The position numbers were made by a program, and so were the translations under genes. From Alteromonas lipotrueiana (GTDB taxonomy: Bacteria; Pseudomonadota; Gammaproteobacteria; Enterobacterales; Alteromonadaceae): a stretch of 64,000 nucleotides of DNA. The DNA is taken from the NCBI RefSeq assembly GCF_019249245.1, contig NZ_JAESDK010000014.1:50798-114797 (forward strand). Reading direction: 5' to 3'. Shown here piece after piece: positions 35,439 through 46,186 of this stretch (positions are counted from its first letter, which is position 1; the number at the start of each line of letters is the position of its first letter). A model generated the notes under the pieces. It worked only from the letters and a program-made list of their open reading frames with translations. It was not told where the DNA came from and ran no database searches.

Positions 35439-37963
35439 AAAAAACATTTTTGCACTCATTAGGTTTTATTGCCGTAGCTTTGGCCTTAAATGGCTGTCAG
35501 CAAAGTGCCAGCCAAACGGAATCTAAGTCGGTGAAAGCCGACGACTCCACGGTTACCGTACCTGATTACTGGCCCCAAATTCGCTTCGATACTCCCAATA
35601 GCAAAGAGATTGAGCAGCGAGTGGATGACATCATGAGCACCATGACACTGGAGCAAAAAGTAGCCCAACTGATGCAACCGGAAATACGGGATATTACGGT
35701 AGAAGACATGCGCCGTTACGGATTTGGCTCATACCTCAATGGCGGCGGTTCATTTCCTAATGGTGACAAGCAGGCTTCGATGGAAGACTGGGTGGCCCTG
35801 GCCGAGAATATGTATCAGGCCTCGGTGGATGACTCGATTGATGGGTCGGCTATCCCGACCATGTGGGGTACCGACGCAGTGCATGGTCACAATAACGTTA
35901 TTGGCGCCACCTTATTCCCCCATAATATTGGTTTAGGGGCTATGCGCGATGCCAGTCTGGTCGAGCAGATTGCCGCGGCGACCGCTAAAGAAGTGCGGGC
36001 AACCGGTATCGACTGGATTTTCGCCCCTACTGTTGCCACCGCCCGTGATGACCGCTGGGGACGCACCTACGAGTCTTATTCAGAAGACCCGCAGGTCGTG
36101 GGTGAATACGCCCGGGCTATCGTTACCGGACTGCAAGGCGATCTAAGTGACGGTAACATTGATGATTCTCATGTGGTGTCAACTGTAAAGCATTTTATCG
36201 GCGACGGGGGCACCCAAGAGGGTGATGATCAAGGCAATAATATCGCAGATGAGAAAACCTTGTTTGAAATCCATGGCCAGGGTTATGTTGAAGGGTTAAA
36301 TGCCGGGTCACAGTCAGTGATGGCATCGTTTAACAGTTGGAAAGGCGATAAAATTCACGGCAGTAAATATTTACTTACGCACGTATTAAAAGAAAAAATG
36401 GGCTTCGATGGCTTTGTGGTAGGCGACTGGAATGGCCACGGCCAGATTGAAGGCTGCACCAATCAAAGCTGTCCACAGGCTATTAATGCCGGCCTGGATG
36501 TATATATGGTGCCCACCGACGCCTGGAAGCCGTTGATGCAAAACACCATCGCTCAGGTTAAAAGCGGAGAAATTTCCAAAGAGCGACTGAATGACGCAGT
36601 ACGTCGTGTGCTGCGCGTAAAAATGCGGGTAGGACTGTTTGATTTACCGTCGCCGGCCAAGCGTGCGTTATCGGCAAAAGCTGAGTTGATTGGTGCCCCC
36701 GAGCATCGCGCTATCGCCCGTGAAGCGGTACGCAAGTCACTGGTTATGCTGAAAAATCAGGATCAATTGCTGCCACTTGCGGCCGACCAGCACATTCTGG
36801 TAGCGGGTGATGCTGCGGACAACATAGGAAAGCAAGCGGGTGGCTGGAGCATTACCTGGCAAGGAACCGGTAATCAGAATAGCGACTTTCCCGGTGCAAC
36901 CTCTATTTACCAGGGCATTGAGCAGACAGTAAGCACACAGGGTGGCAGTACCGAACTGTCGGTAGATGGCAGCTTTGAGAAACGCCCTGATGTGGCCGTT
37001 GTGGTATTTGGTGAAAACCCATATGCCGAAGGCAACGGAGACTTGTCTAACCTGGAATATCAGCGTGGTGACAAGCAGGATTTGGCAATACTGAAATCAT
37101 TGCAGGAACAAAACATTCCGGTGGTTTCGGTTTTCATTACCGGACGCCCGTTGTGGGTTAATCCTGAGCTAAATGCCAGTGATGCGTTTGTGGTGGCCTG
37201 GTTACCAGGCACAGAAGGTCATGGCGTGGCTGATGTACTGTTTGCCGATGCCCAGGGACAGGCACGTTATCCGATGCAGGGAAAATTGTCATTCTCATGG
37301 CCTGCCAGCCCGACTCAGACTGTGAACAAAGGCGACGGCCAGACTCCGCTGTTCGCCTATGGCTATGGGCTGGCCTATGGTGAGCAGGATCCACTGACAC
37401 AGCCCTTTTCTGAACAAGCCAGTGCCGGTAATGAACTGGTCATGACCCATCCTGTTTTTGTACGTAGTATTCAAAAGCCGTGGAAGCTAACGGTCAGGGG
37501 CGAAGAGGGCGAGCAGGTGATGAATAGCAATACTTTGTCTACTGCCAGCATCGATATTCGTACTACTGATCGTAATGTGCAGGAAGACGCGCTGGCCATT
37601 AGTTGGAAACAGGCTGCCACGGTAAGCTTCGGGGCGCAGTTCCCTGAAGATTTGCGTGATTACACTACCGCTAAGTCTGCGCTGGTGCTGGATGTGAAAA
37701 AACAAAGCAACACTACGGAGGTGGTGTTGTCGATGCATTGCGGTGAAGGCTGTTCAGGGGATGTTAAGTTGTCAGATTTCAGCCAGGCGACTACCAACTG
37801 GCAGACCGTTACCGTGCCTACCGAATGCTTGATTGAAGCCGGTATGGCATTGGACGAAGTGTTTGAAGTCTTATCATTGAAAGCAGGAGCCGATACCGCG
37901 CTCACTATTTCTGATGTGCGCCTGGAGCCACAGGCTGAGAATTTGCCTGATTGCCCCCGGTAA
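35435..37963 (+). CDS. GH3 exo-beta-glucosidase lipoprotein
   Basis: Glycoside hydrolase family 3 enzyme of 842 residues, similar to exo-1,3/1,4-beta-glucanases of Pseudoalteromonas type. The lipoprotein signal peptide ends in LNGC (Cys21). The N-terminal barrel has [21 protein letters not shown] and the nucleophile Asp331 in [10 protein letters not shown]. The alpha/beta sandwich follows (about 440-660), and a C-terminal beta-rich domain (about 690-842) may bind sugar. It would release glucose from beta-glucan oligosaccharides at the cell envelope. It is coupled to the permease by ATGA overlap and ended by a terminator. Confidence 0.93.
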   Translation: MKKTFLHSLGFIAVALALNGCQQSASQTESKSVKADDSTVTVPDYWPQIRFDTPNSKEIEQRVDDIMSTMTLEQKVAQLMQPEIRDITVEDMRRYGFGSYLNGGGSFPNGDKQASMEDWVALAENMYQASVDDSIDGSAIPTMWGTDAVHGHNNVIGATLFPHNIGLGAMRDASLVEQIAAATAKEVRATGIDWIFAPTVATARDDRWGRTYESYSEDPQVVGEYARAIVTGLQGDLSDGNIDDSHVVSTVKHFIGDGGTQEGDDQGNNIADEKTLFEIHGQGYVEGLNAGSQSVMASFNSWKGDKIHGSKYLLTHVLKEKMGFDGFVVGDWNGHGQIEGCTNQSCPQAINAGLDVYMVPTDAWKPLMQNTIAQVKSGEISKERLNDAVRRVLRVKMRVGLFDLPSPAKRALSAKAELIGAPEHRAIAREAVRKSLVMLKNQDQLLPLAADQHILVAGDAADNIGKQAGGWSITWQGTGNQNSDFPGATSIYQGIEQTVSTQGGSTELSVDGSFEKRPDVAVVVFGENPYAEGNGDLSNLEYQRGDKQDLAILKSLQEQNIPVVSVFITGRPLWVNPELNASDAFVVAWLPGTEGHGVADVLFADAQGQARYPMQGKLSFSWPASPTQTVNKGDGQTPLFAYGYGLAYGEQDPLTQPFSEQASAGNELVMTHPVFVRSIQKPWKLTVRGEEGEQVMNSNTLSTASIDIRTTDRNVQEDALAISWKQAATVSFGAQFPEDLRDYTTAKSALVLDVKKQSNTTEVVLSMHCGEGCSGDVKLSDFSQATTNWQTVTVPTECLIEAGMALDEVFEVLSLKAGADTALTISDVRLEPQAENLPDCPR

Positions 37964-37970
37964 GTCTGAT

Positions 37971-37998
37971 AAACCCCGGCTCTGACCGGGGTTTTTAG
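37971..37998 (+). terminator. Intrinsic terminator of permease/GH3 operon
   Basis: AACCCCGG and CCGGGGTT form a perfect 8-bp stem with loop CTCTGA, followed by TTT, right behind the GH3 stop codon. Confidence 0.88.
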
Positions 37999-38030
37999 TA
38001 GCTGTTGACACTCATCGACGTGGGTAATGA

Positions 38031-38398
38031 GTGACTGTCCAGGCAACAAACTGTCCAGGCAACAAACTATGCGTGTCCAGGCAATAACTCGCGACAGCAA
38101 TACATGACTGTCCAGAGAAAACATTTGGGGTGGGTGTCCAGGTAGCATGACTGTCCAGGCAGCAACTTAAACTATGTGACTGTCCACGTAACACAAGTCT
38201 CATTATAGGTCGTGGTGCACGAGTTCTGCTATGACTGTCCTATTTCCGCCAGTGGTGCACAGGCTCTTATATGACTGTCCTATTTCCACCAATAATATGT
38301 GACTGTCCAGTCGACAAACTCGTGCCGACGTGGGTAACGGGTGACTGTCCAAGCAATAACTCAAACTATGTGACTGTCCACGTAACACGCGACTGTCC
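38031..38398 (+). repeat. Irregular array of 13 (G/A)TGACTGTCC motifs
   Basis: GTGACTGTCC occurs exactly at 38031, 38176, 38299, 38341 and 38370. ATGACTGTCC starts at 38104, 38147, 38231 and 38271, and GCGACTGTCC at 38389. Truncated forms are at 38050 and 38071, and one exact GTGGGTGTCC (the RAYT-flanking motif) is at 38130. Longer units recur too: TATGTGACTGTCCACGTAAC twice, and a tandem pair of about 40 bp carrying GACTGTCCTATTTCC. All copies face the same way. The array fills the 570-bp gap from GH3 to the next gene; no gene and no cas-like neighbour is present. Confidence 0.85.
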
Positions 38399-38533
38399 AT
38401 GCAACAACATCCACGTAACAAAATTCTTGGCGATATCAGGGCTCACGGTAAACTTATCGACAAAAAGGTGCAGCTACGGCGTAAACCAGTACAATACGCC
38501 CCTTATTATATTTAGGTGTGATGAAACCACTTT

Positions 38534-39727
38534 ATGAGTCCGCGCTCCTCTTTTTCTTCTGCTTTTCCATTTGTACTGTTTGCCGGGGTTATGCTCATTG
38601 CAGCCAATTTGCGGGCCCCGTTTACGGGCGTAGCGCCTTTAATGGTGGCTATCCAAAACGAGCTGACCTTAAGTGCATCTACGGTAGGGTTACTAATCAC
38701 CTTGCCACTATTGGTATTTATGCTGGTGTCGCCTCTGGTACCGGCCATATCACGGCGCTTTGGTATTGAACGTACTCTGTTTTTAGCACTGGTAGTCATA
38801 GCGGTAGGCGTACTGGTGCGCTCTATCGCAGGATTGTATGGGTTGCTGGGTGGTACGGTATTAATTGGCGCCGGAATAGCGGCGGGGAATGTTTTATTAC
38901 CCGGGGTAGTAAAATTACGCTTTCCAAACCATATAGCCCTGCTGACGTCATCCTACGTACTGGCAATGGGGATAGTCGCTGCGGCTTGGTCTGCAGCGGT
39001 CATCCCCCTGGCTAATGGCGGGCCCGAGTGGGAGTTTGCGTTACTGGCAATGGTAGGAATGCCGGTTGTTTCGGCGTTATTGTGGTTAAATCAACTCAAA
39101 GACGCTAAGCAACGTGCCCCTGACGAAGGTCCGCATAAGGGGGCCGGAAAAGCTATTTTTGGTCATCGGCTGACCTGGCAACTTTGTGGTTTTTTCGGCT
39201 GTAATGCCTTTTTGTACTATTCGGTAGTCAGCTGGCTTCCTGCAATAGTGAACGAGGCTGGTTTTAGTGAAGCCCAAGCCGGTAATATTCACGGTATTTT
39301 TCAGTTTGCCAGTGCATTACCCGGATTTGTGATTGTACCTGCCATGAAGCGCCTGCACGACCAACGCGGGTTATCAGTATCGATGACAGCTCTGAATTTG
39401 GTAGGATTTGCCGGATTAATGCTATTTCCCCAATTTGCTTATGCCTGGTCAGCGGTACTTGGTTTTGCAATTGGCGCCAATTTCATTCTGGCGTTATCTT
39501 TTATTGGGCTGCGTACCCGTACCAGCGATCAGGCATCGTCACTTTCTAGTGCGGCCCAGACTACCGGCTATTGTGTCGCAGCCACCGGGCCGTTTGCTTT
39601 AGGCGCTGTCTACGACTGGGTAGGTGGCTGGCAATTAGCTTTGTTTATTTGTGTGGCCTTTAGTATCAGTCAGGCTTTGCTTGGCCTTAAAGTCGGACGC
39701 AACATACAGTTACCGCTTACACCTTAA
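38534..39727 (+). CDS. MFS transporter, CynX/NimT type
   Basis: Inner-membrane MFS protein of 397 residues with about 12 transmembrane helices. The early ANLRAPFTGVAPLM stretch (about 25-38) and SRRFGIERTLFLAL loop are typical of the CynX/NimT (cyanate/2-nitroimidazole transporter) subfamily. The substrate is unknown; the family contains exporters and anion permeases. It is immediately downstream of the repeat array. No ribosome-binding site of note precedes the ATG. Confidence 0.85.
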   Translation: MSPRSSFSSAFPFVLFAGVMLIAANLRAPFTGVAPLMVAIQNELTLSASTVGLLITLPLLVFMLVSPLVPAISRRFGIERTLFLALVVIAVGVLVRSIAGLYGLLGGTVLIGAGIAAGNVLLPGVVKLRFPNHIALLTSSYVLAMGIVAAAWSAAVIPLANGGPEWEFALLAMVGMPVVSALLWLNQLKDAKQRAPDEGPHKGAGKAIFGHRLTWQLCGFFGCNAFLYYSVVSWLPAIVNEAGFSEAQAGNIHGIFQFASALPGFVIVPAMKRLHDQRGLSVSMTALNLVGFAGLMLFPQFAYAWSAVLGFAIGANFILALSFIGLRTRTSDQASSLSSAAQTTGYCVAATGPFALGAVYDWVGGWQLALFICVAFSISQALLGLKVGRNIQLPLTP

Positions 39728-39853
39728 AACTCTGTTAAAGCGTAGTATGGGTAGGGCCTGACAATAAATCTGGTCCAATTGATGCACTGTATTATATTCA
39801 TATCAACAAAAGTTAATTGCTTAACTTTTTTACAATTAATGGCCTGATACATT

Positions 39854-41743
39854 TTGAACTTTCGTTACGATATTAACGGCTTAAGAGCGATTGCCGTTAT
39901 TGCAGTGGTTCTTTTTCACTTTAAACCAGCATGGTTGCCAGGCGGCTTTGCCGGGGTAGATGTTTTTTTTGTTATCTCCGGTTTTTTGATGACCAGCATT
40001 GTGGTCAGAGCCATTGATGAAAAAAGATTTGGACTGCTGAAGTTTTACCTGGCCCGGGCGAACCGTATTGTTCCGGCTTTGGCGATACTTTGCCTGACAC
40101 TGTTGGTATTAGGCTGGTTTATTTTACTGCCAGAAGAATATGCCGCTCTGGGCAAACATGCCTGGGGCAGTGTGGCGTTCATCTCAAACTTCATGTATTG
40201 GCAGGAAGCCGGTTATTTTGATGCAGCTTCGCATCAAAAATGGTTATTACACACCTGGTCACTGGCAGTAGAATGGCAGTTTTACTTGCTTTACCCGCTG
40301 GTATTGCTGGGGTTAAGCAGACTGGGGGCAATCGCCGGTATTAAACGTGGCGTATTGCTGCTTACCGGTGGTTTATTTATATACAGCGCGTTAACTTCAG
40401 TATTGTGGCCCAGTGCATCGTATTATCTGCTCGCGGCCAGGGCGTGGGAGTTGTTATTGGGTGGACTTGCGTTTTTATACCCGCTATCGCAAAACCAAAA
40501 ATACAGCCGTATATTCAATGTATCAGGAATCGGTCTGATTGTGGCAGCCTATGTTCTGGTTGATGAGTCGATAAGCTGGCCGGGGTATATGGCACTGGTC
40601 CCGGTGGCCGGTACTTATCTGGTACTCGTTGCGGCGCGTCAAGACAGTATATTAACGAACAACAGGGCATTTCAGGCGCTGGGACGCTGGTCTTATTCTA
40701 TCTATTTGTGGCATTGGCCGGTGGTGGTACTGGGTTATCGTTACGACATTACCTACTGGTGGATTCCGGGCATGTTGGTATGCGTGCTGTTGGGGTTTAT
40801 CAGCTACCGGTTTATCGAAAATATTAAGTGGCGCCGGTTAGAACATCTTTTTGATCTATGGCAGGCCAAGCCACTATGGTTGGGTTTGCTGGTTATTATT
40901 ATGGGCAGCACCGTAGTCATTTATCAGGGCGTAATTGAGCGGTTTTCTGCGCCTATGCAACAAGCGTTAAACTCGGTCACGGCCAGCCCCAAACGTGAAC
41001 AATGCCATATTGATGAATATCAGAACCCAACCGAAGCGTGTGAATATTTTGGAAAAGACATACGCTGGGCAGTATTTGGAGACAGCCACACCGTAGAGCT
41101 TGCCTACGCCCTGGCATTGCAGTTAAAACAAAAAGATCAGGGCATAAAGCATTTTAGCTTTTCAGGCTGCTCGCCATCGTTGCTACACGCCGCGGGCAGT
41201 AGCCGGTGTACACGCTGGTACAAGGAGTCGGTGAAAGCTATCGCTGAAGATAACCGCATTGAGCATGTGCTTATTAATCACCGATATTCCTGGAGTTTGG
41301 CGGGAGAGCATGGTGAGGTCTACCCTAAAGTACCTGCTATCAAAAATAATGCCCGGGCGCAGCGAATTGTGAAATCGTTAGACGCCACTATTCACACCCT
41401 GGCTGCGGCAAAACAAACAGTATTTATAACCCTGCCGATTCCCGAGCTTCCCAAACCGGTGATGTCAATGCTGGCTGACATACAAATTACCGACGAGAGC
41501 CCCGAGCATTTACCCGGGGCCACAATTGCCTATTACCAAAAGCGAAACGCGTTTATTTTACAGCACTTTAAACAAGCCCAGTATCCGCCTAATGTGAAAT
41601 TTTTAAACCCTGTAAAGGCTTTGTGTAATAAGCAAAAGTGTATGGCTGTTATCGCAGGCCAGGCACTATACTTTGACGACAATCATCCTTCGGTAACGGG
41701 CGCGCAGCGTATTATTGAATTATTACCTGAAAAGCTGAGATAG
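39854..41743 (+). CDS. OafA-type acyltransferase with C-terminal SGNH domain
   Basis: Membrane O-acyltransferase of 629 residues. The acyltransferase-3 domain (about 1-345, around ten hydrophobic helices) starts with FRYDINGLRAIAV and contains FFVISGFLM and TWSLAVEWQFYLLYPL. A periplasmic SGNH domain (about 375-629) has GDSH (Asp410-Ser-His412) and the Asp/His pair in DDNHPSVTGA. Such two-domain proteins acetylate surface polysaccharides such as O-antigen or exopolysaccharide. Translation starts at TTG; no ATG fits. A hexapeptide acetyltransferase gene converges on it, with 5 bp between stops. Confidence 0.9.
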   Translation: MNFRYDINGLRAIAVIAVVLFHFKPAWLPGGFAGVDVFFVISGFLMTSIVVRAIDEKRFGLLKFYLARANRIVPALAILCLTLLVLGWFILLPEEYAALGKHAWGSVAFISNFMYWQEAGYFDAASHQKWLLHTWSLAVEWQFYLLYPLVLLGLSRLGAIAGIKRGVLLLTGGLFIYSALTSVLWPSASYYLLAARAWELLLGGLAFLYPLSQNQKYSRIFNVSGIGLIVAAYVLVDESISWPGYMALVPVAGTYLVLVAARQDSILTNNRAFQALGRWSYSIYLWHWPVVVLGYRYDITYWWIPGMLVCVLLGFISYRFIENIKWRRLEHLFDLWQAKPLWLGLLVIIMGSTVVIYQGVIERFSAPMQQALNSVTASPKREQCHIDEYQNPTEACEYFGKDIRWAVFGDSHTVELAYALALQLKQKDQGIKHFSFSGCSPSLLHAAGSSRCTRWYKESVKAIAEDNRIEHVLINHRYSWSLAGEHGEVYPKVPAIKNNARAQRIVKSLDATIHTLAAAKQTVFITLPIPELPKPVMSMLADIQITDESPEHLPGATIAYYQKRNAFILQHFKQAQYPPNVKFLNPVKALCNKQKCMAVIAGQALYFDDNHPSVTGAQRIIELLPEKLR

Positions 41744-41748
41744 CGGCA

Positions 41749-42288
41749 TCAGCCTTTAAAAACCGAGGCATTGTAAAATGTAGTGTGCGCCGCTACACAT
41801 TGACTCACCACACTGCCGGCACCGATAATAGCCTGTTTGCCAATAGTCACTCCAGGCAGTACCAATACATTAGCACCAACCCATACGTCAGACTCGATAG
41901 TGACAGTGGCCGCCGGGTCGGGATAGCCCGCTATAGGCCTGCTTGATACAATGCAGTTGGGGCCTATTAAAACCCCGTCATTCATCGATATAGAATGAGC
42001 GCCCAGCAGCGCGGTATTGTGGTTTATAAAAACCGATTGGCCAAATTGCATTAAGGCCGGCGTTTCGCAAAAAAAAGCAGGCTCAATAAGAGCGGGGTTA
42101 TGCTGACTAAAAATCTGGCGCTGTATTGCCGCACGCTGGGTTTTACTGGCGCAATTAAAAGCCCGCCAATGCTGCGCGTTTATCTGGTGCGCATGATCAC
42201 TTTGCTCAAAGTGATGAATATAGTAGGGAATATCGCCATGACGACGTTCTGGCAAAGCATTTTGCATAACATCTGAAGTAAGGTACAT
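41749..42288 (-). CDS. Hexapeptide-repeat O-acetyltransferase (Maa/LacA-like)
   Basis: Cytosolic acetyl-CoA-dependent acetyltransferase of 179 residues with left-handed beta-helix hexapeptide repeats (about 75-170, for example VTIESDVWVGANVLVLPGVTIG). The N-terminal helical part resembles maltose/galactoside acetyltransferases. The His expected in this family appears at about 90 (FINHNTALL). The acceptor is likely a sugar or sugar-like compound. It is divergent from the phosphatase gene across 34 bp. Confidence 0.85.
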   Translation of the reverse strand: MYLTSDVMQNALPERRHGDIPYYIHHFEQSDHAHQINAQHWRAFNCASKTQRAAIQRQIFSQHNPALIEPAFFCETPALMQFGQSVFINHNTALLGAHSISMNDGVLIGPNCIVSSRPIAGYPDPAATVTIESDVWVGANVLVLPGVTIGKQAIIGAGSVVSQCVAAHTTFYNASVFKG

Positions 42289-42322
42289 TTGTCTTCATTG
42301 TAAAACACCTGACCCACTTGCG

Positions 42323-42877
42323 ATGCATCAAAAAAAGGAAATTTTACTGATACGTCATGGCCGACCCGCTTCTGAACACAATTTCCGGCTGTCCAGCGCG
42401 GGGTTTTCAAACTGGGTTAGAAACTACAATCGTGCTGTACTGCATCAACATAGCCTGCCTCGGTGTCAGCGAAATTTAAGTCAGCATTATATTATGGCCA
42501 GTAAACTGCGACGTGCGCAATTGTCTGCAGCGCGCTATACCCATCACCCGATAACAGAAATTAATGCTTTGCTTAATGAAATGCAGATACCCCGCTATCG
42601 GCTTCCGCTTAAAATAAAAGCATGGAGCTGGGTATACTTAAACCGGTTGCTATGGTTTGGGGGCCGCCCAGGCCCATTTGAGTCTTACCTGCACGCCCGG
42701 CAACGAATATACCGGGCGGCAAACCTGTTAGAAGTACGTGCACAACAGCATTCAAAAATTTGTGTTTTTGCCCACGCACTGACCAATCGTTTCCTGGTAC
42801 GCTACCTTCAGGCTTTGGGGTGGAAGGTCACTGAAAAAGATCATCGCTACTGGGGAGTGATTCGATTAGAAAAATAA
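42323..42877 (+). CDS. Histidine phosphatase superfamily protein
   Basis: Phosphoglycerate-mutase-like phosphatase of 184 residues. The phosphohistidine motif is RHGRP (11-15, His12), and the second catalytic His is in VFAHALTNRF near residue 150. Arg-rich stretches between them are consistent with a phosphate pocket. Probably cytosolic, and the substrate is unknown. The region between the two motifs is shorter than in true mutases, favouring a small SixA/CobC-like phosphatase. Confidence 0.82.
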   Translation: MHQKKEILLIRHGRPASEHNFRLSSAGFSNWVRNYNRAVLHQHSLPRCQRNLSQHYIMASKLRRAQLSAARYTHHPITEINALLNEMQIPRYRLPLKIKAWSWVYLNRLLWFGGRPGPFESYLHARQRIYRAANLLEVRAQQHSKICVFAHALTNRFLVRYLQALGWKVTEKDHRYWGVIRLEK

Positions 42878-42987
42878 GGCTTGTTTGCATGTGCAAAAAA
42901 AGACAGAGATTAATATACTCAACCTGTGAGCAGCACTAATGGCTTCCTTTGGTATAACACCACCCAAATTTAGGGGTAAAAAAATGT

Positions 42988-43491
42988 GTGAAAATGAAAC
43001 GCACTCGGTCTGACTCCCGCCGCTTTTGGCTCAACATTATAGTTGTATCTACTTTTGCCGCTATTTTATTGGTACTGATTGTTTATCTGAACACCACCGA
43101 ACCGAACACAAAGTACCGGACGCTAAAAATGTTGTCTGAAAAAATGCAAACCAGTGCAACCCGAACCCGTTATCAATGGCAGGTTGAAAATCAGCCCCCC
43201 GCTATTATGCTGATTCACTATAACAAAGCGGGCAGGGAAGTAGGTCGAAAGCCCGTAAACGTGGCAATCAATGGTTTGCCTAAAGTGCTTACCGGCAATG
43301 CTCAGTGCGAACGCCTATGGCGGGTGTTAACGAATACCGCGTTACAGGTAGAAGGCTTTAAAATTCGGGCCAAATATATAGCCGCCGATAGTGACACGCC
43401 CAACTCTGGTGCAGTTTGTCGATTTGGTTATAGTCGGGGTAGTGGGTTTGATTATGTCATTGATCGCGGCCAGGTCATTTTTAACGGCTAG
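42988..43491 (+). CDS. Hypothetical single-pass membrane protein
   Basis: Unrecognised protein of 167 residues. A positively charged N-terminus (KMKRTRSDSRRFW) precedes one transmembrane segment (about 14-32), then an exported hydrophilic domain of about 130 residues with two Cys (NAQCERLW and AVCRFGYSRG), possibly a disulfide. GTG at 42988 is the best start: AGGGG lies 11 nt upstream, and the nearby ATG at 42984 is out of frame and stops at once. It lies alone before the mreB promoter region. No family can be named. Confidence 0.7.
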   Translation: MKMKRTRSDSRRFWLNIIVVSTFAAILLVLIVYLNTTEPNTKYRTLKMLSEKMQTSATRTRYQWQVENQPPAIMLIHYNKAGREVGRKPVNVAINGLPKVLTGNAQCERLWRVLTNTALQVEGFKIRAKYIAADSDTPNSGAVCRFGYSRGSGFDYVIDRGQVIFNG

Positions 43492-43654
43492 GTAATAGGC
43501 TGGTTGGTTGTTTTTTGAACACATTGAAACCTGGTAGCGTCAAAAACGACTGAGCGCAGAAAAAACACGGGTAAATACCCTGCTTACCTGAGGTGTTCGC
43601 TTGCCCAAACCTGCCCCCGTTGTTAAAGTGTAACAATCGGTATCTTCTTCTTAG

Positions 43655-44761
<1,107 letters not shown>

Positions 44762-44800
44762 CATCAGGTGCGTCTTCGGGCGCTAACCTGACCGGGTGTC

Positions 44801-45679
44801 ATGGATACTATATTTACTCGCGGACCGTCGCTAAACAACCGACTTGCGCTTGCCCTGGCCTTGTCGGTTTTGTTGATCGTGGCCGACCATAAACTGGCAG
44901 CATTTCAATCTACCCGCGTGTACCTTAACTCTATAATGAGCCCGCTACAGTATCTGGCGAACCTGCCCAGTGTTATGCTCAACTTTAGTGCACAGCGGCT
45001 TACCTCAAATCAGGCACTGGTATCTGAAAATAGCCGACTGACCAATCAAAATCTGATGATGCGTGAGCAGCTACAACAGTTTGAAATATTACAGGCTGAA
45101 AATGAACAGCTGCGCAAATTACTTGATGTGCCGGTAGAGCCCAAGGTACACAAAATGGTGGTGGAGTTGATGGCCGTAGACAACAACCCATTCAGCCAGC
45201 AAATCGTGATTAACAAAGGCGCAATTGATGGGGTGTATTTATCCCAATCGGTATTAGATGATCGCGGGGTGGTAGGGCAGGTTATGGAAGTAGGCAGTAC
45301 CAATAGCCGGGTTGTGCTGATCTCAGATGTCACCCACGCAATTCCTGTACGCTCGGTACGCAATAATATTCGGTTTATCGCCAGTGGCCACGGCGATATG
45401 GACGAGCTGTTTTTAGAGCATGTGCCGCACAGCGTAGATATCCAACCAGGCGATATGCTGATGTCGTCTGGTTTGGGAAAAGTCTTTCCGGCCGGGTATC
45501 CTGTGGCTCAGGTTGAGTCGGTAGTGCATGATGAAAGCCGTCCATTTGCTACGGTGAAAGTGCGCCCGCTGGCCCAGCTAGACCGGCTTAAATACTTATT
45601 GCTGTTGTGGCCACACGATGCGCCTCGTCAACCTGAAGGCAGCGCATTGCGTCAGGTCACGGGGCAACCAAAAGGCTAA
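44801..45679 (+). CDS. mreC: Rod shape-determining protein MreC
   Basis: Bitopic inner-membrane scaffold of the elongasome, 292 residues. One transmembrane helix (about 14-32) is followed by a coiled coil (about 65-105, with SRLTNQNLMMREQLQQFE) and the periplasmic beta-barrel MreC domain (about 120-275, with NKGAIDGVYLSQSVLDDRG and GDMLMSSGLGKVFPAGYPV). It links MreB to PBP2. It follows mreB after 39 bp. It is shorter at the C-terminus than E. coli MreC. Confidence 0.96.
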   Translation: MDTIFTRGPSLNNRLALALALSVLLIVADHKLAAFQSTRVYLNSIMSPLQYLANLPSVMLNFSAQRLTSNQALVSENSRLTNQNLMMREQLQQFEILQAENEQLRKLLDVPVEPKVHKMVVELMAVDNNPFSQQIVINKGAIDGVYLSQSVLDDRGVVGQVMEVGSTNSRVVLISDVTHAIPVRSVRNNIRFIASGHGDMDELFLEHVPHSVDIQPGDMLMSSGLGKVFPAGYPVAQVESVVHDESRPFATVKVRPLAQLDRLKYLLLLWPHDAPRQPEGSALRQVTGQPKG

Positions 45680-45682
45680 CCT

Positions 45683-46165
45683 ATGCTTATAAAAGCTCGT
45701 TATTACGCTATTTTACTGAGTATTTTAATTGCGCTGGTACTGCAAATTATGCCGCTGCCTATTCAGGCTGATTTGTACCGCCCTGACTGGGTACTTATTG
45801 TTCTTGTTTACTGGGCGATGGCGTTGCCGCACCGGGTAAATGTAGGTGTAGCGTTTTTAACCGGGCTGGCCATGGATATTTTGCTGGGGTCAGCGCTGGG
45901 CATCCACAGTTTTGCATTGAGTGTCGCGGTGTATGTACTTGCCGCCAATTATCAGCGTTTGCGCAACTACTCTGTTTGGCAACAGGCTATTATTATTGGC
46001 TTACTGAGTTCGTTTTACCACCTGATGCTGTTCTGGTTACAGCATTTACTTACCGATATTCCATTTCAGTTTGCCTACCTGTGGCCGGTAATTTCATCAA
46101 TGGTACTGTGGCCCTGGATGTTTTGGGTGCTACGCAAAGCCCGTCGTCAACTTAGTATCACCTGA
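45683..46165 (+). CDS. mreD: Rod shape-determining protein MreD
   Basis: Polytopic inner-membrane protein of 160 residues with about five hydrophobic helices; part of the MreBCD elongation complex. PIQADLYRPDWVLIVLVYW and VAFLTGLAMDILLGSALGIHS are the conserved MreD stretches. It begins 3 bp after mreC and the Maf gene follows after 21 bp. Confidence 0.94.
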   Translation: MLIKARYYAILLSILIALVLQIMPLPIQADLYRPDWVLIVLVYWAMALPHRVNVGVAFLTGLAMDILLGSALGIHSFALSVAVYVLAANYQRLRNYSVWQQAIIIGLLSSFYHLMLFWLQHLLTDIPFQFAYLWPVISSMVLWPWMFWVLRKARRQLSIT

Positions 46166-46186
46166 CCCACCCTACAAGGAGTTGCC

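Noticed and set aside
38031..38398. CRISPR array
   Set aside because: The repeated core is only about 10 nt, spacing is irregular (about 20-60 bp), units vary, and there are no cas genes nearby.
38271..38537. 88-codon open frame over the repeat array
   Set aside because: It lies inside the array and overlaps the start of the MFS gene; composition follows the repeat.
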